Below are positions 13,101 through 25,558 of a stretch of DNA of 64,000 nt, piece after piece. The stretch lies in NCBI GenBank assembly GCA_022113835.1, contig JAILWY010000009.1:5741501-5805500 (forward strand). Reading direction: 5' to 3'. The notes below the pieces were generated by a model. That model was not told where the DNA came from, did not search any database, and was given only the letters and a program-made list of their open reading frames with translations. Position 1 is the stretch's first letter; each line of letters starts with the position of its first letter. The position numbers and the translations under genes are program-made. This DNA is from Atopsyche davidsoni (Eukaryota; Arthropoda; Insecta; Trichoptera; Hydrobiosidae).

Positions 13101-16100
13101 ATTTTACGAGTGGTGTGAATCACCAATTGTCAATCAAATTTGAGCTTATATATGTAACAAATAACAACTTCACGATAAGTTAAGTTTGAAAGCCTGCACT
13201 GGACCAAGTAGTAATTTTTTGCTAACGTTTTCTTGTGTTGAGAATTCCTCAGCACTCGCGCGCACTTAGCTGTCGGATTGCCCCCGGCGTCCGTGTGTTC
13301 ATAATACATTTAAAAAAAAAAACAAACTTGAATAGTGTATACCTTCAATGCATAATGCGGATCCAAATATCGAGGAAATGTCTTCGGGTGAATAAAACAC
13401 AGATGGATCGAACCTACCCGCGACATCTTCAAGAACCAAGCAGAACACTAGCACGGAAATTAACTTATTCACTGCCATTGGAACTGTTAGTGATCAAAGA
13501 AAAACATAACCGCACTTTATGCTGCGAGCTAAAGCAAAAGCGCCGACCTCTATATCCTTGACTGGATGACTCATACGATAAAATGCTCTAGTACGGAACA
13601 ACAAGTATATTTATTAATTGTACGAATTAACATTAAACAGAATACGACTTGATCGAATACAATAAGTATTGCTAAGAAAAGTTGAAAGTGACTTCGACGA
13701 CAGCGTCACAAACCGGGGAATTATAGGACAACCATAGACAATTATGAATGTAGCGCAGACTGCAATGTTGACATGTGATAGAAAAGAAAATTTTTATATT
13801 TGTGTGTGTAATAAAATGTAATTACTAGTAAGTAAATAATCCGTCGTACCGATACAACCGGTAAGTTAGTAATTGGTAAAATAAACATGGTAGATAGGTC
13901 AGATATTTGCGCACTTAGATATCTCGATCTGAAAATTAAATTTAAAGTTACGGCTATTAAAAATCAAATCGCCAATTCGATTAAAAGATCTCCCCTTCTG
14001 ATTGGTCAGATTTCGGTATGTGAAAAATTATATCTCATAAGACAACACTATTTTTAAGTAAAGCGTAATATTAAGTAAAAAGAAAAAAAAATTGTTTTCA
14101 CTAGTCTCAAAAAAAGATACTAATGAAATGTTAGAATTGACAACAAAAAAATTTAATTTCAGGAATTTTGAGTATACATATTTTCTATGTCAAGGTTTAA
14201 AAATATATCTTTACGACCTACCTGTCTGCAGAACAACTGAGGGAACAGGCTGCTGTATAGGTGGATGCGGGGGGTGTGGAGGGCGGGGTGGGTGGGGCGG
14301 ATGAGATGGAATCATAGAATGTTGTGGATGAGGCTGACGGAGTGGGAGTGGGGGAGGAAGGTGACGTGGGGTCGGAGGGGGAGGACGATGGTGATGTTGT
14401 AGGCGGGGCGCCAAAAGCGGGCGCGGGGGCGGAGGGCAATGGCCCATGGGATTGCTCATGTTGATGTTCATCCCCATAGCCATGCCACCGCCTCCCTGCT
14501 GCCCAGGCCCAGGTAACATCCTGTAAATAATATTAAAATAAATTTCAAGAATTTTAGATAACTACAAAGCAAAAAAAATATTTATTGATTGGGCTACAGA
14601 AAACTATAAACTAAACAAAGTTTGATATTGTGTTTCAGTACAATACCAAGATGAAAATGTATCGAATAGACAGTTTTAAACAATGTTAGAAACAAAGTTT
14701 TAAACCATGTACCTATAGTATTTCGGTACTGCCACTAGTCTGAAGTGGTATGCTTAATTCGCCGACCAGGTGACATTTAGTGCGATAATCTATCACTGTT
14801 CATTCAAGTTTTGAAAATGTGTAAACGCAACACAAACACAATATTATTAAAAGATCATAATTATAATTTATTTTGGTATTTAATCTAACATTTGGTATAT
14901 AATCACATTCAGGACGCAGTACTCGTTTACATAATCAGAAAAACATGTATCAAACTAACAAAATAATATATTATGTATATTAATGATGATTCACATTATT
15001 TAGCTGGTGTGCTGGGTACACAAAAAGGAGTCAGAATGTTATTCAGAAGCTTGGTCGAGTGCCAAACAGATAATGCACGGGAAAAAAGATGAATGTGTTT
15101 TAACATTTTGAACAGAACTCAAAGATAACTTAAATAAAATATACAATAGCATTTAGAGTACTAGAATATTGTACCCTATAAAAAGAATCTGGTTTCTAGG
15201 ATTTCAATATTGTAATAAATGTTATGTTATAATTATATATATATTAAAAAATAGCAAACGTGATGTTTTAATGGCAGAACAGCAGATTGATTTAACATTA
15301 AAAAAAGACCAAAATCATTTGTGCTTTGTACATATTTATGAAGTTTTCTTCCCTGAATAATTTGTGATCTATTTATAGCTCTCGACTGTTATTGCTAAAA
15401 GTATCTCAACACTCGGTAGCCTATACAAGCTGCTCAGATCTTTTGAATAATATTCATCAAATTCTTATAAAAACTTAGTGATAATATAAATCATATTACA
15501 GAAAATAAGTTACTGGCTATCTATGTAGTGCAGTAAGCATACGTTGGGACACAACCTTTCTTATTGAATGCTGCATCTAAAAAATTTCATTTCATATTGT
15601 ATTTCTGGCTGCAAATACGAAAGACATGTTTATCTAGGCAGAGAAGTACTTAACCTTCCAATTCAAACTAAAAAAAATTATCATGCAGCACACCGATTAT
15701 ACAAAATGTACTAAAAATTACTCTCAAAAGTGAACAGATTCAATGCCTAACCAAAAAAGCAGACGTACGAGTCAGCAAAAAAATAAGTAGTAAACATTTT
15801 TTTTAGTTCTAGACAGTTGTCACAAAAATACTGGCAGAACTTGCAAATGGTTTTAAAAAATAACACCGGTTTATGATTTTGAACTGAGCTCCATACAAAT
15901 GTGCACATCTGCCATATTATGATATAAATTTGTAAAACAGGATCTCAGTATTTAATAGCAGAAATAAATCATATTTCTATAACTGCATGCCTTCCTACAC
16001 TATTACATACATATAATACGTATTAAAAAAAACACTTTACCTTCCCATTAAGTTCTATTTATTAAGAAAAAAAAAACAGAAAATCAACACACATAGATTG

Positions 16101-17785
16101 TAGTACACACATATTAGGCTTATTGTTGAGAGATACATTTCCTATACTGCTTATTATAAAATATAGAAATTTTAAAAATTTCAGTTGGCATTTGGTGTGA
16201 AATATCACTTTTAACCTGACATTATGCAAATAAGTATAACTCTGTCTGTAGATGTACACGTCTCACTCAACCCTTGAAGAACAGAAGACAATGGCGAAAG
16301 CATAAAGGGATATAACCAGACACGCCATAGTACAATGCAGCCAACCCCTGTCTCAGAAGGGGACCTTTACAACCGGTCACTGGCCGCATCACAGCAAGTG
16401 AAGGGCTAAATTACACTTGCCAGTTTCTTGGAAAACATTTTAAAAATTATAAAAACCCTATAATAATTACTGTAGCATACAATAATATCTACCTATCTGT
16501 AGCTATCTAAAAATAGATTGCAAATTATTATTGAGTTAAGTGAATGAATTTGACTTTTTAATAAGAGTAAAATTTTGGTTTCATTTTTTTTCCTATGAAT
16601 TTGTATTTTAACAAGCTACAAAATAAAAATATTTAAATTCAGTATGTAGTGAATTGGATCTTCCGTATAACAACTGCCTATATCCATAACTGCCATAACA
16701 TACTTCAAATTGTACCATCATGTACATAATAATATATATACTTATTTTATTTGTGACAACTACAGATTGGACACCAAACTGAATATGCCTAGACAGACTT
16801 CTAAGTTTTGAATCAAGCAAAATTAAAATGCACACAAGCTCATATAAAACACAAATATAATGTCACGAGGCATGCTGTCATTATATTTGTCTTCAGATTT
16901 CTCAAATCTTCAAATAATGTGAACAAAAAACTAGGAAAGTTTTACTGGTGCTCTTATGGTCAGATACACTTCATGGAAAGTCTCGAAGGACCAATAACCA
17001 CAACTAGCAACTTTGACCTAAAGATATGGGTGTCTTGAGAACTTCCTTGAAATTGCTCAATCAAATCCAATAACTTCTTTTGGTGTGTTCGAAGATAATT
17101 GACATGCGTAGATGATAATTAACTTAGACCATTAACTCAGTGATTTTGTTTGTAGTAAATAAGCTGTGATTGCATACTGCATGTCACTAGCGCTTATGAA
17201 ATGACAAATAAACTACATGGACCACAAAACACAGATATAGTAAAAGTAGACATAAAAACTGTAGCACCCTTAAAAAAAACTACTAATAAAAAAGAAGATT
17301 GAGTAGAATAAATGCAAGTGATATTATTATAAGTATGTGAATTGTGTAATATTTTACACAAAATTGATTGACAAAATAAACAATTAGATTATCATTTGTT
17401 TGAACAACAATGTCAATGTCCTCAACAATATCGAATCTAATGTGTTTTAACACAAAACAATTACTATCAATTAGTTTATAAAACCATTAAATGCTCTCCA
17501 CAGAAAATAAGCACTAACTGAAATCATGATAAGATAAACATGAAAATTTTTGAAGAGTAATCACTTTAATAAGCACACCAGATTTATCACCTAAAAGTTG
17601 TATGTTAGACATTGAAAATTGCAAAAACGCTTAAACCGAATACGATCATCTTACCTATTTTGCTCTCTGTGCATTTGGTGCGGCGTGTGCGGGGCCATCT
17701 GATGATGTGTAGGCATCCCATGGTGGTTCATGTGTTGGCCTGGATGGCCACTGACAGGCTGGTGCATATTATGATGATGCATCAT
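7040..17785 (-). CDS. stau: Staufen, double-stranded RNA-binding protein
   Basis: Coding exons in order: 17785-17655, 14520-14222, 12312-12131, 12016-11791, 11071-10794, 10480-10303, 9828-9698, 9626-9420, 9050-8822, 8722-8483, 8099-7998, 7904-7738, 7633-7436 or 7446, and perhaps 7106-7040. All junction phases agree. The protein is 855 aa if it ends in exon 13 (TAA at 7436) or 874 aa with exon 14. The N-terminus is rich in His, Met, Pro and Gln. Five dsRBDs follow: 1 at about 191-262; 2 at about 281-410, split by a long loop insertion as in fly Staufen; 3 at about 445-515 (SSKKISKKRAAEKMLEEL); 4 at about 555-627 (GASKKLAKRQAAEKML); 5 at about 770-838, the protein-interaction type. A Lys/Arg-rich run follows dsRBD3. 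Staufen binds structured mRNAs and directs their localisation, translation and decay. The exon 11 donor (AGAG|GTCATT) is the weakest junction. An untranslated 5' exon is likely, because an acceptor lies 14 bases before the ATG. Confidence 0.93.
12543..12761. mobile_element. hAT-type MITE in a staufen intron
   Basis: The 219-bp element is flanked by near-identical 8-bp repeats (CTGTAGAG 12535-12542 and CTGTAAAG 12762-12769). It has 14-bp terminal inverted repeats (CATAGGTTCCCAAC against CATAGGCTCCCAAC) with one mismatch. G-rich GGGGGCGG motifs follow the termini, a pattern seen in non-autonomous hAT elements. It carries no coding capacity. Confidence 0.8.
14521..17654 (-). other. Staufen intron 1, no further genes seen
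   Basis: A 3.1-kb AT-rich intron. A more balanced patch at about 16250-16440 looks like an unidentified repeat fragment. No ORF in it has support. Confidence 0.6.
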
Positions 17786-18139
17786 TTTGAGTACCGAACC
17801 TGTATAATATGTACAATTTAAACTTCTTTAACCAATTTCAATTCAAACACGAAACAAAAACACGTCAAAACTAACATAAAATGAAATATTGTCACAAAAG
17901 CTGCCGGCAGCCATTGACATTCACGCCATTAAAAATTGACCGACTTTCGTACCTCAAACGTCAGTGAAGCACTCGGTGGGTATTCAATACCATGAACATT
18001 GAAGTTTAGCGGACAAATATGCGATTCGAGCACTCTAGGATGTGTGATTTTGGCAAACAGTAAAGAAAAATTAAGAACAACATGCGGCCATGTTATTGTG
18101 TCGAATTTTACTCTATTTCAGAGACAACTGGAGACAGCT

Positions 18140-18240
18140 GACTGAACTACCGTTAGCAGGGCTACCAACCGCGCGGCCGCCCAACGCGCTTCTCTCCGCC
18201 CGCCGCTGACGATTCCACGCCAAGGGAACAGATGTCACTA
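18140..18240. promoter_or_regulatory. CpG-rich probable staufen promoter / 5' UTR block
   Basis: A short GC- and CpG-rich block in otherwise AT-rich DNA, about 350-450 bases upstream of the staufen start codon and about 700 bases upstream of the divergent plus-strand gene at 18951. The first coding exon of staufen has its own 3' acceptor at 17799/17800, so an untranslated first exon in or near this block is expected. No TATA box is obvious. Confidence 0.4.
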
Positions 18241-18950
18241 AGCAGACATCGATGGTGACAATAAACTAATTGTTTTATATTTATCCTAGTTATTTATTTT
18301 AATTATTCTTCAACTCGTGCAAAAGAGGCTTTTTTTTTTTTACACATATTTTTCCCTACAGTTACGAAATTAGAGAAATCCATGTACCACCTAAAAGCCT
18401 CTACACACGTAGCAACAAATCGTGCCATCGACTTGGAGCTAGCCAATAGCGTCCTGCATTGGCAAAATCATAAAAAAAAACACGCAAAATAAGGGAACGC
18501 TTCAGAATCAGGGGATAGCCACACACCGTAGCCCTAACAATGATTGTAAATTAACACAAAGAAAATCAAGAATCTCGAAGTTTCATTTATTTTTTTTAAG
18601 CACCGAAATACAATACGTGTTGATAACTACTGTTCCTTTGTAATAATAGGATGTTTGCATTAAATAAAATATAAAAATATGGAAAGTATGGCGATTTATA
18701 TCAAGCGAAAAGTTAAATAACTTTGATGTATTGAAACGACTTACATGAGCCAAGTCTAAAACAATTACCTATTGTAAAAAAATCAACAAACTTCATTGTC
18801 ATAGCAACGCAAGTAATTAATATTTTAATTCAAATTGACAGTAGCTTTGTTAGCAAAATTAAAACGTTATTATGTAAAATACAAACTAAAATGCAGATTC
18901 ACAAGCTGACAGTGCAACAAATTTAAACATAAATCTTTAAATAAATCAAA

Positions 18951-20256
18951 ATGCGTCCTTACCGCGGCAAAGACAAATCTCTGGTGAGTAGATATTTTAA
19001 CATAAACGACACACGCACACACAAGAAGATATATATATATATATATATCTTCTTCTTCATGTGCCTCCCCTCAAGGTTGGTGACCATCTCACTGAACACA
19101 TCTTATGTCTGTTCATGGTTTTCTTAGAGAGTATAAGACAGGATTTATTATATGTGTGTTTTTTTATTTCTTTTAGATAAGGAAAACATACACGGCTTGC
19201 ACTAAACTATTTATCAAACAAATATGCGAAGATGTGATGAAAGTGTGGTTACTGGACCTTCCGTTTCCCACATTCTTCAAGTTGGTCGCCATTTACTGGA
19301 TCGGGCTCATGATGATTTTCTCATTGGCGACTCCCCTCATTTTGGTGGTCGCTTCGCTCCTCCCGACGTTCCGCTTGATGCAAAAGTAAGCCCTAAGCGA
19401 GCTCTTTGAGGGGTTTTCGCAGAAATGATCAATAGTTCAGTTGTCAGTGGCTATACCTACTAACAACGCGCACAAATTGTAAATTGAAATATATAAATCG
19501 AGCAAAAATGTATCTCGCGGTCAAGTCGCTACTGTTCCTCCTCAAATGCGCAAAGTGTCGAACTAAAAGTTACAGAAACAGAGACACGACCGTCTCAGAA
19601 TCGTGAATGGTTATGACATATTTTCTACATTTTACATTATTATTTATAGATAATTTGTTTGTGTAGTTTTGAATATGTAAAGACATTTTTCAATCGGTAC
19701 TTGCAATCAAACTTAAAAAAAATCACACCGAGGAATGAGAATCACGCGTCACGGATAGCGAGTAAATCTGCCCAGAAAAATTTTAAAGGTTTTGTTTAAA
19801 ACATCGAAACGTGCATCGAGCTGAAATTTCAATTAAATTTATAATAGTTGTTGGGGTTACGGTGTGTGGCCGTTTCCTGCTCCTCAAGGTGAGGCTTACA
19901 AGGTGTGGCTTGGGTGGTAGCGTACATGTGTTCCTCTATTTCACTTATTGAGTTGGTGTAGGGAAAAATATGTGTAATGAGCTGTGCTGTGCACCGCTAC
20001 TCTGCATCGCTCGCGGTGGACATTTGCTTGCAGCCACTTGTGCACGCCGATGGACGCTGCCGAGAGGAGATCGCTGCTGTGTGCGGTCAAGCTTCCGCGG
20101 GCGCCGTGGCTGTGGCGAGGCCCGGAGGGGGCGCGCGCCCACCCCGCCCTGCTGCACGAGCTCCTCACGCGCTCCGTGCTGGTCTGCAACTCCATGGCCA
20201 CCTCCCTCGACTACATGCACATCATGCGCCAGCTCGTGGAGGAAATGCTGCCCTAG
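18951..20256 (+). CDS. Unrecognised small membrane protein, three exons
   Basis: I do not recognise this protein. Exons 18951-18983 (CTG|GTGAGT), 19177-19385 (CAAAA|GTAAGC) and 20034-20256 (acceptor TTTGCTTGCAG) join with consistent phases into 154 aa. The N-terminus is basic (MRPYRGKDKS). One long hydrophobic stretch at about residues 47-73 could be a membrane segment or hairpin. A soluble C-terminal part ends in SLDYMHIMRQLVEEMLP. If the second donor is not used, a TAA directly after it would end an 81-aa product. The third exon is far richer in G and C than its surroundings but reads smoothly as protein near its end, which argues against chance. It lies head-to-head with staufen and is followed by the GH1 gene. 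The function is unknown; the exon-3 link is the weakest part. Confidence 0.5.
19049..19136 (+). repeat. Dispersed repeat family 1, copy 1
   Basis: Begins after a TA microsatellite with TTCTTCTTCATGTGCCTC and continues with GGTTGGTGACCATCTCACTG. The same block recurs at 21987, 43697 and 51145, always on the plus strand. No coding potential was seen. It lies in the first intron of the unrecognised membrane-protein gene. Confidence 0.65.
19850..19965 (+). repeat. Dispersed repeat family 2, copy 1
   Basis: Shares an exact GGTGGTAGCGTACATG core, and a weaker match extending some 50 bases on each side, with 36170-36290. Nature unknown; possibly a SINE or the end of a larger element. Confidence 0.5.
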
Positions 20257-20299
20257 GATCGTCCCGCCGTTGATGGACACGGTAAATATATGATCACAT

Positions 20300-20940
20300 A
20301 CAATACCTACATAATACTTTTTTTTTTTATACACGAAAATGATTGTTGCAATTCTAATGCCGGTACACCCGAAACGATAACCTTCTGAAACTTTTCTGAT
20401 CAGATTAATCTGAATTGATAAATCCAACGTGTGTAGGCAAAGTTTCTATTGTCGTAGCTATCTTTCTTACACGCTTTAGATTTATTTAGAAGGTTACAAG
20501 ATAAAAAGATATACTAATCAAATGCCAAAATTGTAGACATTCTTCATAACATTTGCTACGTTTAAAGTGTTTATTGGTTAAATAAACAAAAAAATATTTG
20601 TATTATCTAAGTATTTAACCGACATTTTTTCTATGGCAACGAATCAAAAATAGCGCTATTTTACAGGTCAAAATGTTCATCGAAACTATCAAGTCAGAGA
20701 AAATGGAAGTGTATTGATACATTTTTTTCTATTTTTCGCCATGATATTCTAATCAAAAAAATTGTGTTTATATATATATAAGGATACATGGGTAAGTATA
20801 TTTAATGTTTTTTTTTTGCCAATACTTCGACTTTTGGTATTTATTTACAAGATTTATCGATGTTCTGTTGATATTTTGCCTAATGGAATAATCTTGAGAA
20901 GATGGAGAAATACACCGCTGGCCTGGATTTACTTGTCTGC
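20300..20940. other. Short intergenic stretch
   Basis: AT-rich, without a supported exon. The region just beyond it carries the TATA-like box of the GH1 gene. Confidence 0.5.
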
Positions 20941-20944
20941 CTAC

Positions 20945-20995
20945 TTTATAACAGCTGGAAACTAGTCTTTTACAACTGTTCACCACCGTCAGTAG
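20945..20995 (+). promoter_or_regulatory. Probable core promoter of the GH1 gene
   Basis: A TTTATAAC box at 20945-20952 is followed 35-45 bases later by initiator-like motifs (TTCAC near 20982, TCAGT at 20989-20993). The first ATG of the GH1 frame is at 21037. This spacing is typical for insect TATA promoters. Confidence 0.5.
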
Positions 20996-21036
20996 TCCGC
21001 CAGTCGTCAGTCAGATAGTATGACAACATTTTAAAC

Positions 21037-24000
21037 ATGAATATCATAAATTGCTTAATTTTTACTGCAGTGGTTTTATTGAAAAAGTAAGCTTTTTACT
21101 GTCAACTTAATAGTTTAACATAGTGGTTGTTTATTTCAAAATACTTAACTATTTACTAATATTTGCACTGATGTGAACATTTGAATGTATCAATGATTGA
21201 TTTTTTAAGAAAAATGCTTCGCGTTTTTGCAACGCAGATTTCAACGCTCTTAAATATATAAAAATGTTAATGAAGAATCTATACTCTTGTAAATTGAAGC
21301 TATTTTAATATAATTACCTAATTCTGAGATATCTATGATTATGTAGGAAGCTGCTTTATTTTTCACATATTTGAAAATATTTTACGTTACCCGGTTGTCG
21401 TGTAAATTTAGCGGGCGTTGTGTAAAAATATTTTAAATGCTGTTTAGTAAATATGTATATTGTTTAGAACAATTTGTATAAACGCATTCAATGGCAATAC
21501 AAATATCGTTTCCAACCAAAGCGAAATAATTGTGACGGGATTCCCCCGCAGAGACGGAGAGCTCAATCATCGAGCCGATAATATGTAGTACTGTACATAT
21601 CAAGATTGTTGCAATCATATGCTATTTGTTGCAGAAATAAACATAGGGCAGCCAATATATATGGATAAAATTATAATTTAACAATTACTAAAAACGCGTA
21701 GTGACCTTCTTTTAAAATTTCTACCTGTTTAAATTTTATAATTTATTTTACGCCACATTGCACAGTTGTACATGGTCGACTACCTTCTTGTTGATACTTT
21801 ACATTGGATAATTGTATGCACCAATATGTAGTGCAGGGGTAGCAAAACTTTTGATCACTATGGGCAACCTGTTTTTTTTTAAATTATAAGCATCGGTCTA
21901 CCAACATCGTATGTGTAAAGCGATTTAAAAAAAAAGTAGAAAAATAATATATACATATATATATATATATATATATTTTTTTTTTTTCTTCTTCACATGC
22001 CTCTCCTCAAAGGAGGTTGGTGACCATCTCACTGATCATATCTCGATAATAGTGTAGTGGATCCCCGGGTCCTTGTAAACATATTTAATATCAAGTTATT
22101 CTAATAAGAGGAAATAATTATTTCTTCTCAAAAATGTGAGTTTATGTGGGGCGGACATCACAGATGTGTGCATATCAAACATGGGATGGTTACCGGTGGA
22201 CCGCAGTCGACGGTTTGGCACCCCTGGCTCGGTGTGCCTGCGACTTAACAGGCCTCGACTGTCAAAGCGGTTCGCGCAACTGAAGTTTCCCAAGCATCTA
22301 AAGCTAAAGAAACAATTTGCTTGTGATTTGCATTCTGGATTACTGTAACGTAGCGTCATTGCGAACAATTCAATTCAATTTTTAATTTTGTTTTGTAAAA
22401 AGTTTCAAAACTTTCCCGTGAACTTGCTGACTTAATATGATGTTTCGCATTATAGCTTTTGCTCTGTTGTTCGGTTTGGGATGTGTCGGGGTATTTTTTT
22501 TGGTTGTCAGTGAAGCGTTTTCTGTTTTGTCACCATTTCACATGTTTCATAAACTAGCGTTACCTGAGTAAGTAAATATAATATTAAATAAACAACTTAT
22601 TTCCAATGTTGATATCACATCTGTAATTGATTTTATTATGTACATATATTTTTTCTCATAATATACGTATATTTCTCAACAGTATTGAAGCTGATTATCC
22701 ATATACACGATTTCCTGAATATTTTACATTCGGAGTAGCCACAGCAGCTCATCAAATTGAGGGTGCTTGGAATTTGTCCGGTATTAACTTAAATTATTAC
22801 AAATCATATTGTAAATACTTTATTGTAAATACTTGAGTATTTATTTGTGTTTCTTAACAGGTAAAACCGAAAACTGTTGGGATAGATTATCACACTCGAG
22901 ACCAGATCTTATTGCCGATGGCACAAATGGGGATGTAGCCATAGACTCATACAACAGATATAAAGAGGATGTTGAAGCCTTGAGTTTCCTCGGAGCTGAT
23001 TTTTATAGATTTTCTTTATCGTGGGCTCGTATTCTTCCAACTGGCCGTGCTGACTTTATAAATCCTGAAGGCATTGAGTATTACAATAATCTTATTAACA
23101 ATCTACTCGAAAAAAATATTCAACCTTTGGTGAGTACTAATATAGGAACAGTCACTAGTACACAAAATAATAAATCTGCAGTTTATTATTTTGGTGGTTA
23201 ATTTTTGATTTTAGGTGACATTATTTCACTGGGATCTGCCTCAGACTCTTCAGGATCTCGGTGGGTGGACTAATCCTTTTATGATTGATTATTTTGAGGA
23301 CTACTCTCGAATATGTTTTGAAATGTTTGGTGACCGCGTCAAGTCGTGGATTACATTTAATGAACCGTATGAAATATGCGAGGATGGATACGGTGATGAA
23401 AAGAAAGCACCAGCACTCAACAGTCACGGAGTTGGAAACTATCTGTGCGGGGACACTCTCCTCAAGGCACACGCTCGCTCTTACCATTTGTACAACACAA
23501 CCTTCCGTCCTAAACAAAAGGGAACGATCATGATCAGCATAAATTCTATTTGGTATGCACCTAAAAATGAAACTAGTGAAGAAGACAAAAATCTTGCTGA
23601 AGTTGCAAATCAGTTTAAGGTTATGCATATTTTATTTCAATGCATACTTAGTGAATAACACGTGGTGGTATTTTATTAAAGTAACCCATAAAAAAATACA
23701 TTTTTCAAAACTTTCTCAGAATCGTTTGTTGAAATTTATTTTCTCATTTGTGAAGTAAATTCAAAATATTGGGTAATTTTTCAGTTCGGTTGGTTTGCAC
23801 ACCCAATATATTCTGACGAGGGAGGTTATCCCCAAGCGATGATTAGCCAGATTGCTGCAAATAGTAAAGCGGAAGGATTGTACCGCTCGAGACTGCCTGA
23901 AATGTCCATTGAATGGAAAAAAATAATTCGGGGTACCGCTGATATCCTGGGAATTAACCACTATACAACTCACCTCATTACCCCCGGATTGGATCCCACG

Positions 24001-25471
24001 GCCAAGTCTCCATCATGGTTGAAAGACATCGGAGCTATTGTCTCTCTGGAAATTGGGAAACCTTCTGCATCTGAGTGGTTGCGAGTAAGTAAATATTACT
24101 GATGAAATAATTTTTTTTCAAGTGGTCATCTTACTTCGTACCAATTTACAATGTTTTAAAATGATAAAAACAAGTTGAAAAGTAAGTGTGGTCATTGTTA
24201 TTGTAATTATTCAGTTCTTATGTACTATGCCGTGTTTTTTTTACTTTTTCAATGTTTCATTCAGAAATTTGCTTCAGTACGTAAAAAATTTAACGTTAGA
24301 TTAGTAAAATCGTGACACTCGTGAATCTGAGGATTTATAATAAAAACATGTTATTTTTAAATAATCAACAGCAAACAAACAAACAAAACTCATTGAGAAC
24401 TGGAATTTAAATTAAAAACCCGATGTTAAAAATTATCCTTTATCAAACCGATAAGATATACTGAGATATATTGTTTTGAATTCCACAAAAGGTCTAATTT
24501 TTTTATTGTGATATAATTTATATTACTTCAGATATTCCCAAAAGGATTCAGTGACATGCTTCGGTGGGTGAAAGAAGAATACAAAGATCCTGAGATAAAA
24601 ATAACTGAGAATGGAGTGTCCGACAGAGGCACGCTGACAGATGATGATCGCATCAAATATTATAATGTATGTATTTAATACTTGATTTTGCCTACTTGAT
24701 CCAAATTAACATTAACCTACCAGGAATCACCATATATTAATAGAATAGAGAATATAATTTATTCAATACTATCGACGAAGGCTTAGCTTAATAATTCTGA
24801 TAGTCTCAAGAGGACCGCGCTACAGCGACTGAATTATATGCAAAATATTTTTTTGTATAAATTAAAAACTTGGAATTAAAGAAAAGCAAAAGGTGATGCC
24901 TATAGATCCCCATATATAATCATAACTTTTGAGACACTATAAATATTCAAGTAATTAAAATAAGAAATATCCAAGCTCATGAAGAGTAAAAACAAAATTC
25001 AATCGTAGATGAAATTGACTTAGATGTGTGCATGGCTCCCGCTTTAACCTGCTACAGCACTACTGCAGGTCTCATTATACTTAGAAGCTTACCTGTACGA
25101 ATGATCGCAAATTTTCAGTAAAATATCTGAATATACCCTTATCTTTACAGGACTATCTTGCCGAAATTTTGGTAGCCATAAATGATTTCGGTGTCAGAAT
25201 TACGAGTTACACCGCATGGACGTTAGTGGATAACTTTGAATGGAGAGCCGGCTTCTCGTAAGTTACACAACCAATATTCGTACATTCTAATTTAATAATT
25301 TAATGTGTATATTTAGTTTTTTTTTTTAACATTTGTAGCGAGCGTTTTGGATTCTACTCGGTAGACATAAAAAACCCACAGCTTCCTCGAAAACCAAAAA
25401 AATCAGCTCTAGCTTTTAAGAAAATTTTGAACACTCGTAGGATAACCAACAGCTCATCAACAGTGATTTGA
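21037..25471 (+). CDS. Secreted family-1 glycoside hydrolase (beta-glucosidase / myrosinase-like)
   Basis: Exons 21037-21086, 22683-22780, 22861-23129, 23215-23619, 23785-24084, 24532-24666, 25151-25257 and 25339-25471 give 498 aa, the usual GH1 size. The first exon encodes a signal peptide (MNIINCLIFTAVVLLK), followed by the family start YTRFPEYFTFGVATAAHQIE. The acid/base Glu is in WITFNEP and the nucleophile Glu in IKITENG; other landmarks are LFHWDLPQTL, FGWFAHPIYSDEGGYP and the C-terminal AGFSERFGFYSVD. The enzyme should hydrolyse beta-glucosides by the retaining mechanism, probably in the gut lumen or another secreted space. Which substrate, plant glucoside or glucosinolate, cannot be read from sequence. 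An alternative first exon (22437-22567) also joins in phase. The donor after exon 4 (AAG|GTTATG) is weak but is required by the family alignment. The gene is convergent with P450 copy A. Confidence 0.93.
21987..22077 (+). repeat. Dispersed repeat family 1, copy 2
   Basis: Preceded by a TA run and a T tract, then CTTCTTCACATGCCTCTCCT and GGAGGTTGGTGACCATCTCA, ending near GGATCCCCGGGTCCTTG. It lies in intron 1 of the GH1 gene. Confidence 0.65.
22437..22567 (+). CDS. Possible alternative first exon of the GH1 gene
   Basis: ATG at 22437 opens 43 codons plus 2 bases, ending CTGA|GTAAGT, the same phase as the exon at 21037. The peptide starts MMFRIIAFALLFGLGCVGVF, a strong signal-peptide-like hydrophobic run, and continues with about 20 further residues before joining ...PDIEADYPYTRF. 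It would make a 525-aa form. It could be a true alternative promoter product, or an unused frame that fits by chance. Confidence 0.4.
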
Positions 25472-25552
25472 TTTTTTACGGTTATATACATTTTTTTAAT
25501 TTTTGATATTAACAATTTTCATATTTATAATAACAAATTATTCATTTTATTC

Positions 25553-25558
25553 AATAAA
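25553..25558 (+). promoter_or_regulatory. Probable poly(A) signal of the GH1 gene
   Basis: AATAAA about 80 bases after the stop codon. The matching signal for the convergent P450 copy A is on the minus strand at 25676-25681, so the two transcripts would end about 120 bases apart. Confidence 0.5.

Noticed and set aside
19945..20427. 160-codon minus-strand frame
   Set aside because: Antisense to the GC-rich third exon of the unrecognised gene; composition artefact.
20762..20965. 67-codon frame before the GH1 promoter
   Set aside because: It overlaps the TATA-like box, and no splice or homology evidence supports it.
21838..21882. CAGGGGTAGCAAAAC-type hAT-like end
   Set aside because: No second terminus or target repeat found nearby.
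22136..22348. 70-codon plus-strand frame in GH1 intron 1
   Set aside because: No family recognised and no splice continuity with the GH1 frame; perhaps a repeat fragment.
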